A stretch of 64,000 nt of DNA from assembly GCF_014645615.1 (NCBI RefSeq), contig NZ_BMMB01000002.1:662046-726045 (forward strand), written 5' to 3'. The stretch's first letter is position 1; every line of letters begins with the position of its first letter. Shown here piece after piece: positions 37,488-46,526 of the stretch. Origin of the DNA: Paenibacillus hunanensis (GTDB taxonomy: Bacteria > Bacillota > Bacilli > Paenibacillales > Paenibacillaceae). The position numbers and the translations under genes are program-made. The notes under the pieces were generated by a model. It was not told the DNA's origin. It saw nothing but the letters and a program-made list of their open reading frames with translations, and searched no databases.

Positions 37488-38561
37488 TTATACTAGCTTA
37501 TGCCCACAATTCGGGCAGAAGTTCGCTCCTTCATTCTTTGCCCCGCAGTTCGGGCAGAAATTCGGCTTCGTGCCGCTAGCTCCTGCTGGTGCAGAGCTGT
37601 TATTTGAGCTACCCTGTCCGCCAGTTGCATTAGCATTCTGACCATTTGCTGGATTGCCACCATTATTGCCGTTGGCATTTTGCCCATTACCGTTATTCTG
37701 CCCGGTCTGCTGGTTATTCTGGTTCATGTTTTTCATCATTTCATTGGCCATGTTCATGCCCATCATCATACCCGCCATATCAGATGCCATACCGCCACCC
37801 TGCACTTTACCGGATGCGATGCCGTCAGTCATGCTCACCTGCTGGTATCGCTGCATATCGCCGATCATGCCGTGAGAAGCGGTCTTGGTGATCATATCCT
37901 GAATTTCTCGCGGATAGCTAAAGCTCATGACCTGGAAGCCCGTAATACCGATCCCGATCTGCATCATCTGCATATCCAGGTCTTCGCGAATTCCGTTAGC
38001 GATATCGAAGGCGTTCGCTTGCAGATTGAACATGTCCTTCCCTTCGCGCGTAATCCATTTCATCAGCAGCTGATCCAGTACAGAGGTGATGCGAATCTTC
38101 ACATCCTCCACCAGATAGCTTTGCTTGATGCCTGCCACCTTATCGATCAGGGCTACATAATCGCTTACTTTAAAGTTAAATGTACCATTCGCACGAATCG
38201 GCATACCACCTGGAAGCTGCGGCGCTGGGATGAGAATCGGGCTCTGCGTTCCCCAGCGTACGGTGAATTCCTTTGTATTTACAAACAGCACTTCCACACG
38301 CATACCGCTGTTGAAGCCGAATTTGAAGCCTTTGAGCGTAGACAGAAATGGAATGATATCCGACTCTACATTAAACGAGCCTTCGTCTTCGAAAATCCCT
38401 TCGATTTTGCCATTGTTCAGGAAAATTGCATCCTGCCCCGAGCGAATAATGAGCTTGCTGCCCTTCTTAATCTCTCGATTGCTCCATTTCCAAAAGATCA
38501 TATCATCGCGAAACTCTTCCCATTCGACTACGTTAGCAAACTGGTTTTTGAAAAATCCCAT
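37488..38561 (-). CDS. ydjI: YdjI-like SPFH/virion-core protein with C-terminal zinc ribbon
   Basis: A 357-residue protein. The N-terminal two thirds (about 20-230) are an SPFH-like domain as in B. subtilis YdjI. A Met-rich stretch (MAGMMMGMNMANEMM) and an Asn/Gly/Gln-rich linker (about 280-325) follow. The end has two CPNCG knuckles forming a zinc ribbon. In B. subtilis YdjI recruits PspA to the membrane together with YdjG/YdjH. It is last in the pspA-ydjG-ydjH-ydjI order, but 587 bases separate it from ydjH. Confidence 0.9.
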   Translation of the reverse strand: MGFFKNQFANVVEWEEFRDDMIFWKWSNREIKKGSKLIIRSGQDAIFLNNGKIEGIFEDEGSFNVESDIIPFLSTLKGFKFGFNSGMRVEVLFVNTKEFTVRWGTQSPILIPAPQLPGGMPIRANGTFNFKVSDYVALIDKVAGIKQSYLVEDVKIRITSVLDQLLMKWITREGKDMFNLQANAFDIANGIREDLDMQMMQIGIGITGFQVMSFSYPREIQDMITKTASHGMIGDMQRYQQVSMTDGIASGKVQGGGMASDMAGMMMGMNMANEMMKNMNQNNQQTGQNNGNGQNANGNNGGNPANGQNANATGGQGSSNNSSAPAGASGTKPNFCPNCGAKNEGANFCPNCGHKLV

Positions 38562-39148
38562 GGTGGTTCCTCCTCAATTGTTTTGATGGGGTGTGGAAAA
38601 TTATGACTCTGCAAGCGTAATTGGTAGAGATGTTATGGCTTCAACCACTCCGGGAAGGAATAAGGGGACAGGCTCCCGTCTCGCACAGGAATCTACGGAG
38701 TAGGAGACAGCTGTAGATTCCCGTGCTCAAAAGTCGCCTTTTCCCCTTATTTCCTTCCCTCCGTTCTGTGCGTGTAGCAACATAAAATGCCTGTATGGTG
38801 CGTTGAGTCATACTTTTCTGCATTAGTGGGTATGAGCCGTTTAGTGAAGGTCAAATTCGTTCAATCCATTGAAGACGTTTGTCATGTTTTTATTGTTCAT
38901 TCTTTCTTATTTTTAAACGTTTAATTCGTATACAGGGGCTCTTATTGATATGGTTTATATTTTACAAGCATAAGCTTGTTATTAATAATTTGGTTCTTGT
39001 CAGCTTACCATACATGGTGTTATAGCATGTAACGTTAGGGTTGTAGCTTTAGCTTTTCACATATAACGTTTTAAAGCATACGCTTCTAATCTACATCGTT
39101 ATCGTATATAGGCTTGAGTAGATAAAACAAAACCGCGAACCTGTTCTT
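38562..39148. other. Gap between ydjH and ydjI containing repeat copy 2
   Basis: No gene. The element at 38642-38771 occupies the part nearest ydjI; the remaining 38772-39148 is AT-rich. Such a long gap inside an otherwise tight operon is unusual. Confidence 0.6.
38642..38771. repeat. Structured repeat element, copy 2 (130 bp)
   Basis: It begins CAACCACTCCGG and ends CTCCGTTCTGTGC, as copy 1 does at 27603. Outer arms: GGGAAGGAATAAGGGGAC (38652-38669) against TTTCCCCTTATTTCCTTCCC (ending 38759). Inner hairpin: GCACAGGAATCTAC (38683-38696) against GTAGATTCCCGTGC (38713-38726). Copy 1 has different bases in this stem but keeps the pairing. It lacks the two extra hairpins of copy 1. Confidence 0.75.
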
Positions 39149-39967
39149 TTAAAAAGATCCTCTACTGCCACTATGCGAATGACCGCCGCTGCTTGTTCCG
39201 CCGCCTCCACCTCCGCTGCTGCTGCTTTTTTCGATTTTGCGTTTGGAGACGGAGGTTCGGATGAAGCGGTCGTGTTGATCTAGTAAACCGGAGGCGTTGG
39301 GGTCTTCGTAGGTAGCGCGGTTTACGGTGATGCGTCCGCCAGTGCGTGCAGCCATGATCCAGACGATGATGATGCCGAGTAAGATGGCAGCGGCGAGTTG
39401 AAACCAGATGTTGAGCAGGAAGCTATCGGGATTCACGCCGAGCTTGTAGTTCATGTATCGGGATGATGTCTGGATATATTGCTCGAATGCCATTTTGTAA
39501 TTGCCATTGCTCAGGTAGGGTGTGATCTTTTCGCGAATCTGATTGAGACGTTGGTCGTTCAGCAGTGTTTCTGCTTTACCGAAGCCAGCTAGATAGACCT
39601 CGCGATTCCGCATATCCATCGTCAATATGACCGCATTACCAAAGCCTTTATCGTATCCGAAGCCTTTGCTGTCATACAGGTCTTCGGTGAGAATCTGCAC
39701 ATCCTTATACTCTGGGTTGTTGGTCGTATAAATGACAAAATCCGTCTGCTGCACCGGGCCGTATTCGTTTGCCATGCGATTGACCTCTTGTCGTTCCTGA
39801 TCGCTTAATAGCCCGGCATCGTCGTATACGAGCTTTTTATTACCGACTGTACCTGTTCCTGACGCATGTATCGTCTGAACCGCAGGCCATATCGTAAGAG
39901 CGACGAGCAGGATTGGTAGAAGCAGTACCAGCATTCTCTTACTTGTGTTACTCGTGTGCTGCTTCAC
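39149..39967 (-). CDS. ydjH: YdjH-like TPM-domain membrane protein
   Basis: A 272-residue protein with a signal peptide (hydrophobic 11-34), an extracytoplasmic TPM domain (VYDDAGLLSDQERQEVNRMA to about 190), one transmembrane segment (about 195-215) and a Ser/Gly-rich tail with many glycines and histidines. B. subtilis YdjH anchors PspA/YdjI at the membrane. Its start overlaps the ydjG stop (ATGA), so it is translationally coupled to ydjG. Confidence 0.9.
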   Translation of the reverse strand: MKQHTSNTSKRMLVLLLPILLVALTIWPAVQTIHASGTGTVGNKKLVYDDAGLLSDQERQEVNRMANEYGPVQQTDFVIYTTNNPEYKDVQILTEDLYDSKGFGYDKGFGNAVILTMDMRNREVYLAGFGKAETLLNDQRLNQIREKITPYLSNGNYKMAFEQYIQTSSRYMNYKLGVNPDSFLLNIWFQLAAAILLGIIIVWIMAARTGGRITVNRATYEDPNASGLLDQHDRFIRTSVSKRKIEKSSSSGGGGGGTSSGGHSHSGSRGSF

Positions 39968-40995
39968 AGCAGATCACCTCCTAGCGCCCATGTGATCAGG
40001 CGTAGAATGACGAACGTTACTACTGCAATACCAGCGAACCAGGCGAATAGCTTTCCTTTGCTCAGCGGCGGCTTACCGACGACTTTACCCGTCTGTCCAT
40101 TCATGGCAAATATATATTGCTTGCTTTCAAAATCATAATCGACCATCCACACGGGCAACAGCGCATAATCTGCACGCTGCACACGGGTATCCACATCGCG
40201 ATCAGTATAGGTGACGCTCGTATAACCAGTCACGGTAGACGAGATGGCGGCATCGATATAGCTCATCGTTTTTTCTTTGGCACGGGGGAGCAGCTGCTCA
40301 TCATCATAGCTGTATTTTTCCGCTGTATAGCCTGCTAGATAAGGGGTTTTGAACGATTTTAGCTCTGGATAGGGAAAAGGCTCCAGCTTGTCCATCAGCT
40401 CATCGTTCAGCTTTTCGGAAGCGTCGATCGGCAGATTCACATAATGGAGACGCATTTTGCGATAAATATCGTAGTAGCTCGTCTCCGTATATTCATAATC
40501 TCCCTGCCTGTACGTGCGCACACGTGTGGCCTGTCCGCGCGCCTCCACCATGTTATGTAGCTCATATAACCAGAAGGGTACATACATACCCGTAATACTT
40601 TTAATACGATCCGCAGTCATAAAGCCTGCTGGTGTGAGCAGACCGCCCCGGCACCATTTGCGAAAGGCTTCCTGAGCCTGCTGCTTGTTAATTGTAAACG
40701 GTAGCACACTCCGCGGAGCATACGCACCGCTCAGACGCTCACTAAGCACAACAGGTGAGCCGCAAAAGCTGCATACGGTCGCACTCGTTTCCGGTTCCGT
40801 GACCAGCTCTGCACCACAGCTGGAGCAATGATACGACTGAACCTGTCCTGGCACAAATGGAACCAGCGCGATCGGATCAGGCATCTGCTCAATATCGTCC
40901 TTCCTGCCACAGCTTGGACAGGCGAGCATTCCGGTAGCACTGTCGAACATCATACTACTACCGCAGTTTGAACATTTATAATCGATGACAGGCAT
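39964..40995 (-). CDS. ydjG: YdjG-like TFIIB-zinc-ribbon membrane protein
   Basis: A 343-residue protein with two N-terminal zinc ribbons (CSNCG...CPSCG at about 7-30 and CSSCG...CSFCG at about 56-80). A large cytosolic domain follows, with a hydrophobic segment near the C-terminus (about 316-340). It matches B. subtilis YdjG, part of the PspA membrane complex. GAGGTG lies directly before an ATG at 41007; ATG 40995 has better spacing (9 bases) and I use it. There are 206 bases to pspA. Confidence 0.88.
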   Translation of the reverse strand: MPVIDYKCSNCGSSMMFDSATGMLACPSCGRKDDIEQMPDPIALVPFVPGQVQSYHCSSCGAELVTEPETSATVCSFCGSPVVLSERLSGAYAPRSVLPFTINKQQAQEAFRKWCRGGLLTPAGFMTADRIKSITGMYVPFWLYELHNMVEARGQATRVRTYRQGDYEYTETSYYDIYRKMRLHYVNLPIDASEKLNDELMDKLEPFPYPELKSFKTPYLAGYTAEKYSYDDEQLLPRAKEKTMSYIDAAISSTVTGYTSVTYTDRDVDTRVQRADYALLPVWMVDYDFESKQYIFAMNGQTGKVVGKPPLSKGKLFAWFAGIAVVTFVILRLITWALGGDLL

Positions 40996-41201
40996 CGCTG
41001 CATTCACCTCAATTTTCAGTTACATGTATAGTCCCTCTACAGCTCATCCTCGATGTACACCGTGCATGATATCATCTTAGAGTAGAAACCCGTTTCGTAC
41101 TCATTACCCTGTCATGCCCCTTCGTTAAAACCATATGCTGAGCATTCGTGCACGGTCTTTCCCAATACATCCGTATTGTATCGGCGGAATCGCATCCGTG
41201 A

Positions 41202-41882
41202 TCACAGCTTACCATTCTGTTGCTTGAGCTGATCCAGCTCCTGCTGCGGTGTCGGTATAGCCGTCGGATCAGGCTGCGCATTCATTCCTGTTTCCAGGCG
41301 TGCAATCAGCACATCCAGATCCTCCTCCTGCTGCCCGCCCCCGCGTACCTCCGCCCATGCTTCGGCTTCATGAAGCGCCTGATTGGCACGCTCCTCCATC
41401 GCCTGCAACGCATTCGTCGCTGATCCATTAGCAATCTGTGCATTTGCCGCATCCATTCGACTTTGTAGCTCTGTATAGCGCGTTTGCAGGCGATCCAGAT
41501 CAGCCACGAGCTTGCTTTGCATCGTCTTCATTGCGGTCGCTCTGGCAGAGGCGCGCTCATAAGCGGTTTGCAGCTCTACATGCTTAGCAGCAAGGCTTGC
41601 TTTTTTATCCAGAAAACGAAGGGCTGCCGTCTCGTCTCCCTGCTGCACCGACTTTTCTGCATACCGCTGCAATTTATTCAGCTCTGCACTGCTCTCATCC
41701 AGCGCACGCTTGGTACGTGCTTCGTCTGCTAATACCGCTGCTGTCTCTGCCTTCACCTGACCCAGCTCACTCGTAAACTGCTCCATCGCCTGCCTTGCTG
41801 TACGCTCAGGATTATCCGACTGCTGGAGCAAGCTATATACATTCGCTTTCATCACATCTCGTAATCGAGTCCACATGCTCAT
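41202..41882 (-). CDS. pspA: PspA/IM30-family membrane-stress protein
   Basis: A 226-residue ESCRT-III-like protein, mostly coiled coil (about 25-160). The N-terminal amphipathic helix MSMWTRLRDVMKANVYSLLQ and DNPERTARQAMEQF are typical. It forms rods that protect the cytoplasmic membrane after damage. AAGGAG is 9 bases before ATG. It is the first gene of the pspA-ydjG-ydjH-ydjI operon, driven by an ECF-type promoter. Confidence 0.92.
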   Translation of the reverse strand: MSMWTRLRDVMKANVYSLLQQSDNPERTARQAMEQFTSELGQVKAETAAVLADEARTKRALDESSAELNKLQRYAEKSVQQGDETAALRFLDKKASLAAKHVELQTAYERASARATAMKTMQSKLVADLDRLQTRYTELQSRMDAANAQIANGSATNALQAMEERANQALHEAEAWAEVRGGGQQEEDLDVLIARLETGMNAQPDPTAIPTPQQELDQLKQQNGKL

Positions 41883-41923
41883 ATCCGTCCACTCCTTCGT
41901 TAAAGGGTATATGTAGTATTGTA

Positions 41924-41948
41924 CACGTTTTCTAAGGCTCAGGTTTCA
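41924..41948 (-). promoter_or_regulatory. ECF (SigW-like) promoter of the psp operon
   Basis: Minus strand TGAAAC (41948-41943), 15-base spacer, CGTG (41927-41924), then TACAATAC. SigW consensus is TGAAAC, about 16 bases, CGTA, and the B. subtilis psp operon is SigW-controlled. It is about 45 bases upstream of the pspA ATG. Confidence 0.65.
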
Positions 41949-42030
41949 TTTTTCTGGATATGGACGGAGAATATGGATGCAAACTATGCACGATATCAAT
42001 CTGCGATATAGGTAAAATGAACAAAACAAA

Positions 42031-42064
42031 TAGCCGTTCCTACCCCGATAGGGGAAAACGGCTA
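42031..42064 (-). terminator. Terminator of the ydjO-type gene
   Basis: TAGCCGTT (42031-42038) pairs with AACGGCTA (42057-42064), with an inner CCCC/GGGG pairing. On the minus strand TTTGTTTTG follows. Confidence 0.8.
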
Positions 42065-42116
42065 AAACATAAGACTTATATAATTCAATCTACGATAATA
42101 TAGATAGAACGCCTGC

Positions 42117-42329
42117 TTAGTTCTTTTTCTGATTCGGGCTTGTATTTGTTAATACAGGCAATAGTCTTTCACTTTTTTCCATTAAAGAGTCACATTGGCC
42201 GCATCTTGGCTGAACCGACAACACAAAGTTATCCCTCATCCACCCATTGCACTTTTCATTCGTACATGACCAAATCGGCGTCATTTCCTCTGGAACATCA
42301 TCCATCGGGCTTTTCCGTGAATAGTACAA
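42117..42329 (-). CDS. ydjO: Cold-inducible protein YdjO family
   Basis: A 70-residue zinc-ribbon-like protein: WSCTNEKCNGWMRDNF followed by CGQCDSLME. It resembles B. subtilis YdjO. I take TTG 42329 (MYYSRKSPMDDV) as start, since AGAAGGA is 6 bases upstream; the ATG at 42350 has no ribosome site and adds residues absent from the family. It follows the cold-shock gene but is separated from it by a terminator, so it depends on read-through or its own promoter. Confidence 0.82.
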   Translation of the reverse strand: MYYSRKSPMDDVPEEMTPIWSCTNEKCNGWMRDNFVLSVQPRCGQCDSLMEKSERLLPVLTNTSPNQKKN

Positions 42330-42370
42330 GCAGCATCCTTCTTTCTTCATTGGAGTTTATAAGTGAAAAA

Positions 42371-42398
42371 AAAGTCCCAATATGATGGTTGGGACTTT
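42371..42398 (-). terminator. Terminator between csp and ydjO
   Basis: Minus strand AAAGTCCCAA, 8-base loop, TTGGGACTTT, then TTTTTCAC. It is 20 bases after the csp stop and about 40 bases before the ydjO start. Confidence 0.88.
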
Positions 42399-42417
42399 CC
42401 TACAGCATAAAAAAGTA

Positions 42418-42618
42418 TTACAGTTTTACAACGTTCTCAGCTTGTTGACCGCGTTGGCCTTGAACAACGTTGAATTCTACACGTTGACCTTCGTCCAGGG
42501 ATTTGAAGCCTTCGCCTTGGATCGCGCTGAAGTGTACGAATACGTCTTCTCCGCCTTCAACCTCGATAAAACCAAAACCTTTTTCTGCGTTAAACCATTT
42601 CACTGTTCCTTGTTGCAT
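42418..42618 (-). CDS. Cold-shock protein CspA/CspB/CspD family
   Basis: A 66-residue single-domain RNA chaperone. [13 protein letters not shown] (RNP1 is KGFGFIE) and DVFVHFSAI (RNP2) are intact. It binds single-stranded RNA/DNA and prevents secondary structure. AGGAGG is 8 bases before ATG 42618. It has a leader of roughly 125 bases, common for cold-shock mRNAs. Confidence 0.97.
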   Translation of the reverse strand: MQQGTVKWFNAEKGFGFIEVEGGEDVFVHFSAIQGEGFKSLDEGQRVEFNVVQGQRGQQAENVVKL

Positions 42619-43059
42619 GCTTGTTGCCTCCTAAAAAATAAGTTTACATGATCTTCAAACTTTAAAAAAAATCACATATTGGACAAGGCTACACGATCAA
42701 AATTGCAACCCTCTACAATATGTGACTCAGGTTCAAATTCCAATATATTTATTATAGCACATCTGAGGCAGATCAACAAGTTTATTATGAAATGATTCAA
42801 CCTGTTATGAGTAAGGATGAACGCTGCCTTGCCAGCTTCGATAGAGATGAAAATAGCAAAATCATTCACCCCATTATACCGTTTATCCGCATCAACTCTG
42901 CTTTGTAGCGATTTAGTTAGTAGCTTCAAAACGATCTGAACATCTATCAAAATATATAGTTTACACACCGTATGATTTCCTTATTTTCCTATCTAAAAAT
43001 ATAGATTGACGCTTCATTTTCTGACTTTATGCTCTCTTCTGAGCCTTTTTCATAATCAT
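42619..43059. other. csp leader and upstream region
   Basis: No gene. It contains the csp promoter (42751-42779) and its untranslated leader, with a run of U before the ribosome site. Confidence 0.6.
42751..42779 (-). promoter_or_regulatory. Extended -10 promoter of the cold-shock gene
   Basis: Minus strand TTGTTG (42779-42774), 17 bases, TATAAT (42756-42751), with TG one base before the -10. It predicts a start near 42744. Confidence 0.65.
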
Positions 43060-43278
43060 CTAAGGCTCCACGGGTAGCTTTTCAAGTGTTGTAAAAAATA
43101 CATCCTCCAGCTCCCAGTCAAACTCATGCCGCACATACTGCTCAATCTCGGCAAGCTGCTCTTCGTTCGCATATTCGAGACAGGGACGCCCCTCGCTCCA
43201 TAATACACGGCATACAAAGGTTTCGGTTACCTTTTGAATAACATAGTCCTGTGTGACATAGCTACGGCTAACGTTCAT
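43060..43278 (-). CDS. Small acidic hypothetical protein
   Basis: A 72-residue protein (FVCRVLWSEGRPCLEYANEE, then EFDWELEDVFF). AGGAGG lies 10 bases before ATG. I do not recognise the family; there is no membrane segment. It is 42 bases downstream of the next gene on the same strand and may be co-transcribed with it. Confidence 0.65.
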   Translation of the reverse strand: MNVSRSYVTQDYVIQKVTETFVCRVLWSEGRPCLEYANEEQLAEIEQYVRHEFDWELEDVFFTTLEKLPVEP

Positions 43279-43320
43279 AGTAGTAAAGCCTCCTGTTCGG
43301 TTGGGTGATACTGTTCTTCT

Positions 43321-43986
43321 CTACTTTGACTCTGCATACTGGATAAAAAACATCCCTGCATCAGCATAATCCGTTACCTGCTTGATCCGATAATCCACAA
43401 AAAGATAGCCTATACCGCCGCCAAAAATACCTGTATACGCCGCATCCCATTTTACCAGATCAGCCTCCAGTAGCTGTCCTGCAAAGAAATACCGTGGCGA
43501 CACTACAACCTGCTCCTGTAGCCAGTGTTCCCGTCCCAGCTGCTTGGACATCGCGGCGCCTTTGAATAGATGACGCGTCTCCAAACTTAGCTCTTCATCG
43601 GTCATCGGCTCCAAGCCCAGATAGCCTTCCGGTAGAACATCTATACCGTTCGGGATGGAAGGCTGAGCTGCTTGCGGATGCAGTAGCACCTTTGCATGTA
43701 ATCGTGTCGATTGTGGGTTCAGTTTGCCAGAACGAACAAGCAGCTGTTCAGAAGCCTCATGCCAGCTCCGATGCTCATCCGTAGCGGGCACGAACACCGT
43801 TATTCGTACATTTTCCGCAATCTGCGGTACTGGAAAAAAGGCGGGCGTGATACTCCATAGCGGCACCATTGGTCTGCCGCCGAGCTGATCCACCGGCCAA
43901 TGCTCCATATCCTCTACCCATGCGCCGCCGCCAATCTGCCCAATCCCTTGATCCTGCTTCGTTATATGTATTTTACGTAGGCTCAT
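43321..43986 (-). CDS. Hypothetical protein, possibly DUF1963-like
   Basis: A 221-residue cytosolic protein with HITKQDQGIGQIGGGAWVED, PLWSITPAF and FFAGQLLEADLVKWDAAYTG segments. The GG-x-P plus aspartate-rich pattern is loosely reminiscent of DUF1963 (YwqG) proteins, but this is weak. AGGAG is 8 bases before ATG 43986, which I choose over an ATG 63 bases upstream. It precedes the 72-residue gene. Confidence 0.7.
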   Translation of the reverse strand: MSLRKIHITKQDQGIGQIGGGAWVEDMEHWPVDQLGGRPMVPLWSITPAFFPVPQIAENVRITVFVPATDEHRSWHEASEQLLVRSGKLNPQSTRLHAKVLLHPQAAQPSIPNGIDVLPEGYLGLEPMTDEELSLETRHLFKGAAMSKQLGREHWLQEQVVVSPRYFFAGQLLEADLVKWDAAYTGIFGGGIGYLFVDYRIKQVTDYADAGMFFIQYAESK

Positions 43987-44268
43987 ATGATCTACTCCTA
44001 ATAGATGGATGCTTAATATAAAAGTTAATATAAAAGAATGGCTTATCAAAACAGAAAGCTATAGTCTCGCCTTACTTTACTATCATAAGATGTTATGTAT
44101 CGCCTTTCAACTCAAAAGGCCACTGCCACCAGCTAGTACAGATTCATTGTATGTTCATCAGATCACCCGATTCGATCTCAGATGCTCATGCCCTTAATGG
44201 AACTCCGTACTGTACTAGCCAATCCTAGCAGTGGCAAAGGTTCATTTTTACAAATAATAGTCATTCGT

Positions 44269-44314
44269 AACTACAACTACAACTACAACTACAACTACAA
44301 CTACAACTACAACT
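44269..44314. repeat. Hexanucleotide tandem repeat (AACTAC, about 7.5 copies)
   Basis: Uninterrupted AACTAC units from 44269 to 44314, ending 6 bases before the mscS stop. Copy number is likely to vary by slippage. Confidence 0.9.
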
Positions 44315-44319
44315 CAAGT

Positions 44320-45564
44320 CTACGAAACCACCGACTCTTCCTTCAACTGCACAATATCATGCCCGGTCGGATTCTGGAACGCACGCAGACCAAATGTCGG
44401 TGCCACCGCGAAAATATGATCAAAAATATCCGCCTGAATCCCCTCATATACCGCCCAGGCAATATCATTACTAAACGCATAAATCTCCAGCGGCAATCCG
44501 TTATCTCCCGGCTCAAGCTGCCGCACGATCAGAGTCATATCCTTATGAATCTGCGGATGATGCTGCAAATACCGATGAATATACTCGCGGAACACACCAA
44601 TATTCGTGAGCTGTCTGCCATTCACATTGCTTTCCCGGTTAACCGCATGCTGCGCATTGTACGCCTCGATCTCATCCGAACGAGAAGCGATATAATCGGA
44701 AATATAGTGAATTTTGCGAAATTCCTCAATCATCTCCGGTGTGCAAAAGCGAATACTGCTCGTATCGATACGAATGCTGCGCTTAATCCGTCTGCCGCCA
44801 GCTGCCTGCATGCCACGCCAGTTTTTAAACGAATCCGAGATCAGCGCATAGCTTGGAATCATCGTAATCGTCTTATCAAAATTCATCACCTTGACCGTAT
44901 TGAGCGTAATATCGATCACATCACCGTTCGCATCGTACTTGGGCATCTCAATCCAATCACCGACACGCACCATATCATTGGAGGAGAGCTGAATGCCTGC
45001 TACCAGACCGAGAATCGAATCCTTAAAGATCAGCATTAACACTGCCGACAACGCGCCCAGTCCACTCAAAATAATAAGCGGATTCTGCCCGATCAGATTG
45101 GAGATAATAATAATGCCTCCAATAATAAACAGCACAATCTTCGCCACCTGAATATAGCCACGAATCGGACGAATTTTGGCCACCTCAAATGACCGATAGA
45201 TCGCATCAAACGCATTCAGCAGCGCATCCAGCACAAGAATCGCTACAATAATCGTATACGTCATCGCCGCCTTCTCGATCAGCCCTTGATACGCGGGGAA
45301 GACAGCTGCGGAATAGTAAATAATGATCGCAGGCACGAGCTGAGACAGCTTGTGGAACACGCGCTTCTCCACGATGATATTATCCCACGTGTACCGGTTG
45401 TTGTTGACGATGTGTATAATCGTTCTAAGCACAATTTTCTGCGTAATCCAGTTAGCTAGAATACAAACGACCGCGATGAACAGGATCATGATGATGTTCG
45501 CGGCATAGCCGATGATGGCTTCGTTCATCCCTAGCTGCTGGAGCTGGTTTTTGATTAAATCCAT
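44320..45564 (-). CDS. MscS-family mechanosensitive channel
   Basis: A 414-residue membrane protein. Transmembrane segments lie at about 18-40, 68-87, 95-118 and 135-160. The MscS pore/beta domain follows, with GLGALSAVLMLIFKDSILG, VGDWIEMP and NWRGMQ. The C-terminal cytosolic cage is longer than in MscS, as in YbdG/YnaI-type channels. It opens under membrane tension to release osmolytes. GGAGG is 13 bases before ATG 45564; an upstream start at 45633 overlaps poorly conserved sequence. Confidence 0.9.
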   Translation of the reverse strand: MDLIKNQLQQLGMNEAIIGYAANIIMILFIAVVCILANWITQKIVLRTIIHIVNNNRYTWDNIIVEKRVFHKLSQLVPAIIIYYSAAVFPAYQGLIEKAAMTYTIIVAILVLDALLNAFDAIYRSFEVAKIRPIRGYIQVAKIVLFIIGGIIIISNLIGQNPLIILSGLGALSAVLMLIFKDSILGLVAGIQLSSNDMVRVGDWIEMPKYDANGDVIDITLNTVKVMNFDKTITMIPSYALISDSFKNWRGMQAAGGRRIKRSIRIDTSSIRFCTPEMIEEFRKIHYISDYIASRSDEIEAYNAQHAVNRESNVNGRQLTNIGVFREYIHRYLQHHPQIHKDMTLIVRQLEPGDNGLPLEIYAFSNDIAWAVYEGIQADIFDHIFAVAPTFGLRAFQNPTGHDIVQLKEESVVS

Positions 45565-45696
45565 TGTTGTGTAGGTTCCTCCTTGATGTGGGCGTACGGG
45601 TTTATTATAAAGGAGTGGGCTGGAGGAAACCAAATTTGCTAAGAAAAATACGGTCTTATAACGATTACATATCCATAACTATAAGGAGCATATCGC

Positions 45697-46263
45697 ATGT
45701 TGAATATTTCTGAAATCAGGCAGTTGTTCAAATTGAACGGATTGTCCTTTACGCACGGGCTAACTAACGAAGAGTTTAAACAAATCGAAAAGACCTATGA
45801 TCTGCGTTTTCCTCCTGATCTGCGCGAGATGTTATCTCATATGTTACCGATTGGGCATGGATTCCCTATCTGGCGTGATTTATCTCAACGTGGCATTGCC
45901 TCTATGCGACAGTATTTAAATATGCCACTGGAAGGCATCTTATTTGATGTTCAATACAATCAATTCTGGTACCCAGCATGGGGTGAGCGTCCAGAAGACA
46001 ATAAAGCCGCTCTGGAAATGGCTAGACAGCAATATGCTAAAGTGCCACCACTTGTGCCCTTATATAATCATCGTTATATGCCTACGGAACCCTATGAAGT
46101 CGGAAACCCCGTATTGTCTGTATATCAAACCGATGTCATTGTCTATGGTGCGAACTTAGAGGATTATTTGCAAATTGAATTCAATAGGAAGCCTTATGAG
46201 GATATGGACTTTGCTTCCGTTAAGCCGATTGAGTTTTGGCTTGATTTGGATCGAACGATCTAA
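45697..46263 (+). CDS. SMI1/KNR4 (SUKH) family protein
   Basis: A 188-residue SUKH-fold protein: GLTNEEFKQIEKTYDLRFPP at about 21-40, DLREMLSHMLP, then FWYPAWGERPED and the C-terminal YEVGNPVLSVYQTDVIVYG. SUKH proteins are often immunity proteins to polymorphic toxins, but standalone copies also exist. No toxin gene is adjacent. AAGGAGC precedes ATG 45697. Confidence 0.85.
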   Translation: MLNISEIRQLFKLNGLSFTHGLTNEEFKQIEKTYDLRFPPDLREMLSHMLPIGHGFPIWRDLSQRGIASMRQYLNMPLEGILFDVQYNQFWYPAWGERPEDNKAALEMARQQYAKVPPLVPLYNHRYMPTEPYEVGNPVLSVYQTDVIVYGANLEDYLQIEFNRKPYEDMDFASVKPIEFWLDLDRTI

Positions 46264-46526
46264 GTTTCGGTTGAAGTAGATGAGATAATATTGCTGGAGT
46301 TGGCGTTTTATGTTCTGATATAAAAGATATACAAGTTACCATAGTGCGAACAACCAGCTAATCAGGACGTGTGTGCAAGCTTTTTTAGTTAGGATAACGA
46401 CCCATGCAGTAAGGAATAAGTTGATCTAATACGGATGGATAACAATAGCGCATTTCAAGCTTTGTTATAAACTTTATCTACGCAGAAACTGTAATTTCAT
46501 GTTATCTATACGCTAGAATAAAAATA

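Noticed and set aside
37680..38606. 308-codon plus-strand frame opposite ydjI
   Set aside because: Mirror of a clear SPFH gene; no ribosome site and no protein-like motif.
42672..42968. 98-codon minus-strand frame upstream of the cold-shock gene
   Set aside because: It runs across the csp promoter and leader and has no ribosome site.
44269..44314. Possible CRISPR-like repeat
   Set aside because: Pure 6-base tandem units with no spacers and no cas genes.
44182..45039. 285-codon plus-strand frame opposite mscS
   Set aside because: Antisense to a conserved channel; begins in the AACTAC repeat and reads as a low-complexity shadow.
45697..46263. Polymorphic toxin-immunity locus around the SUKH protein
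   Set aside because: No large toxin or secretion gene nearby; the SUKH gene stands alone between housekeeping genes.
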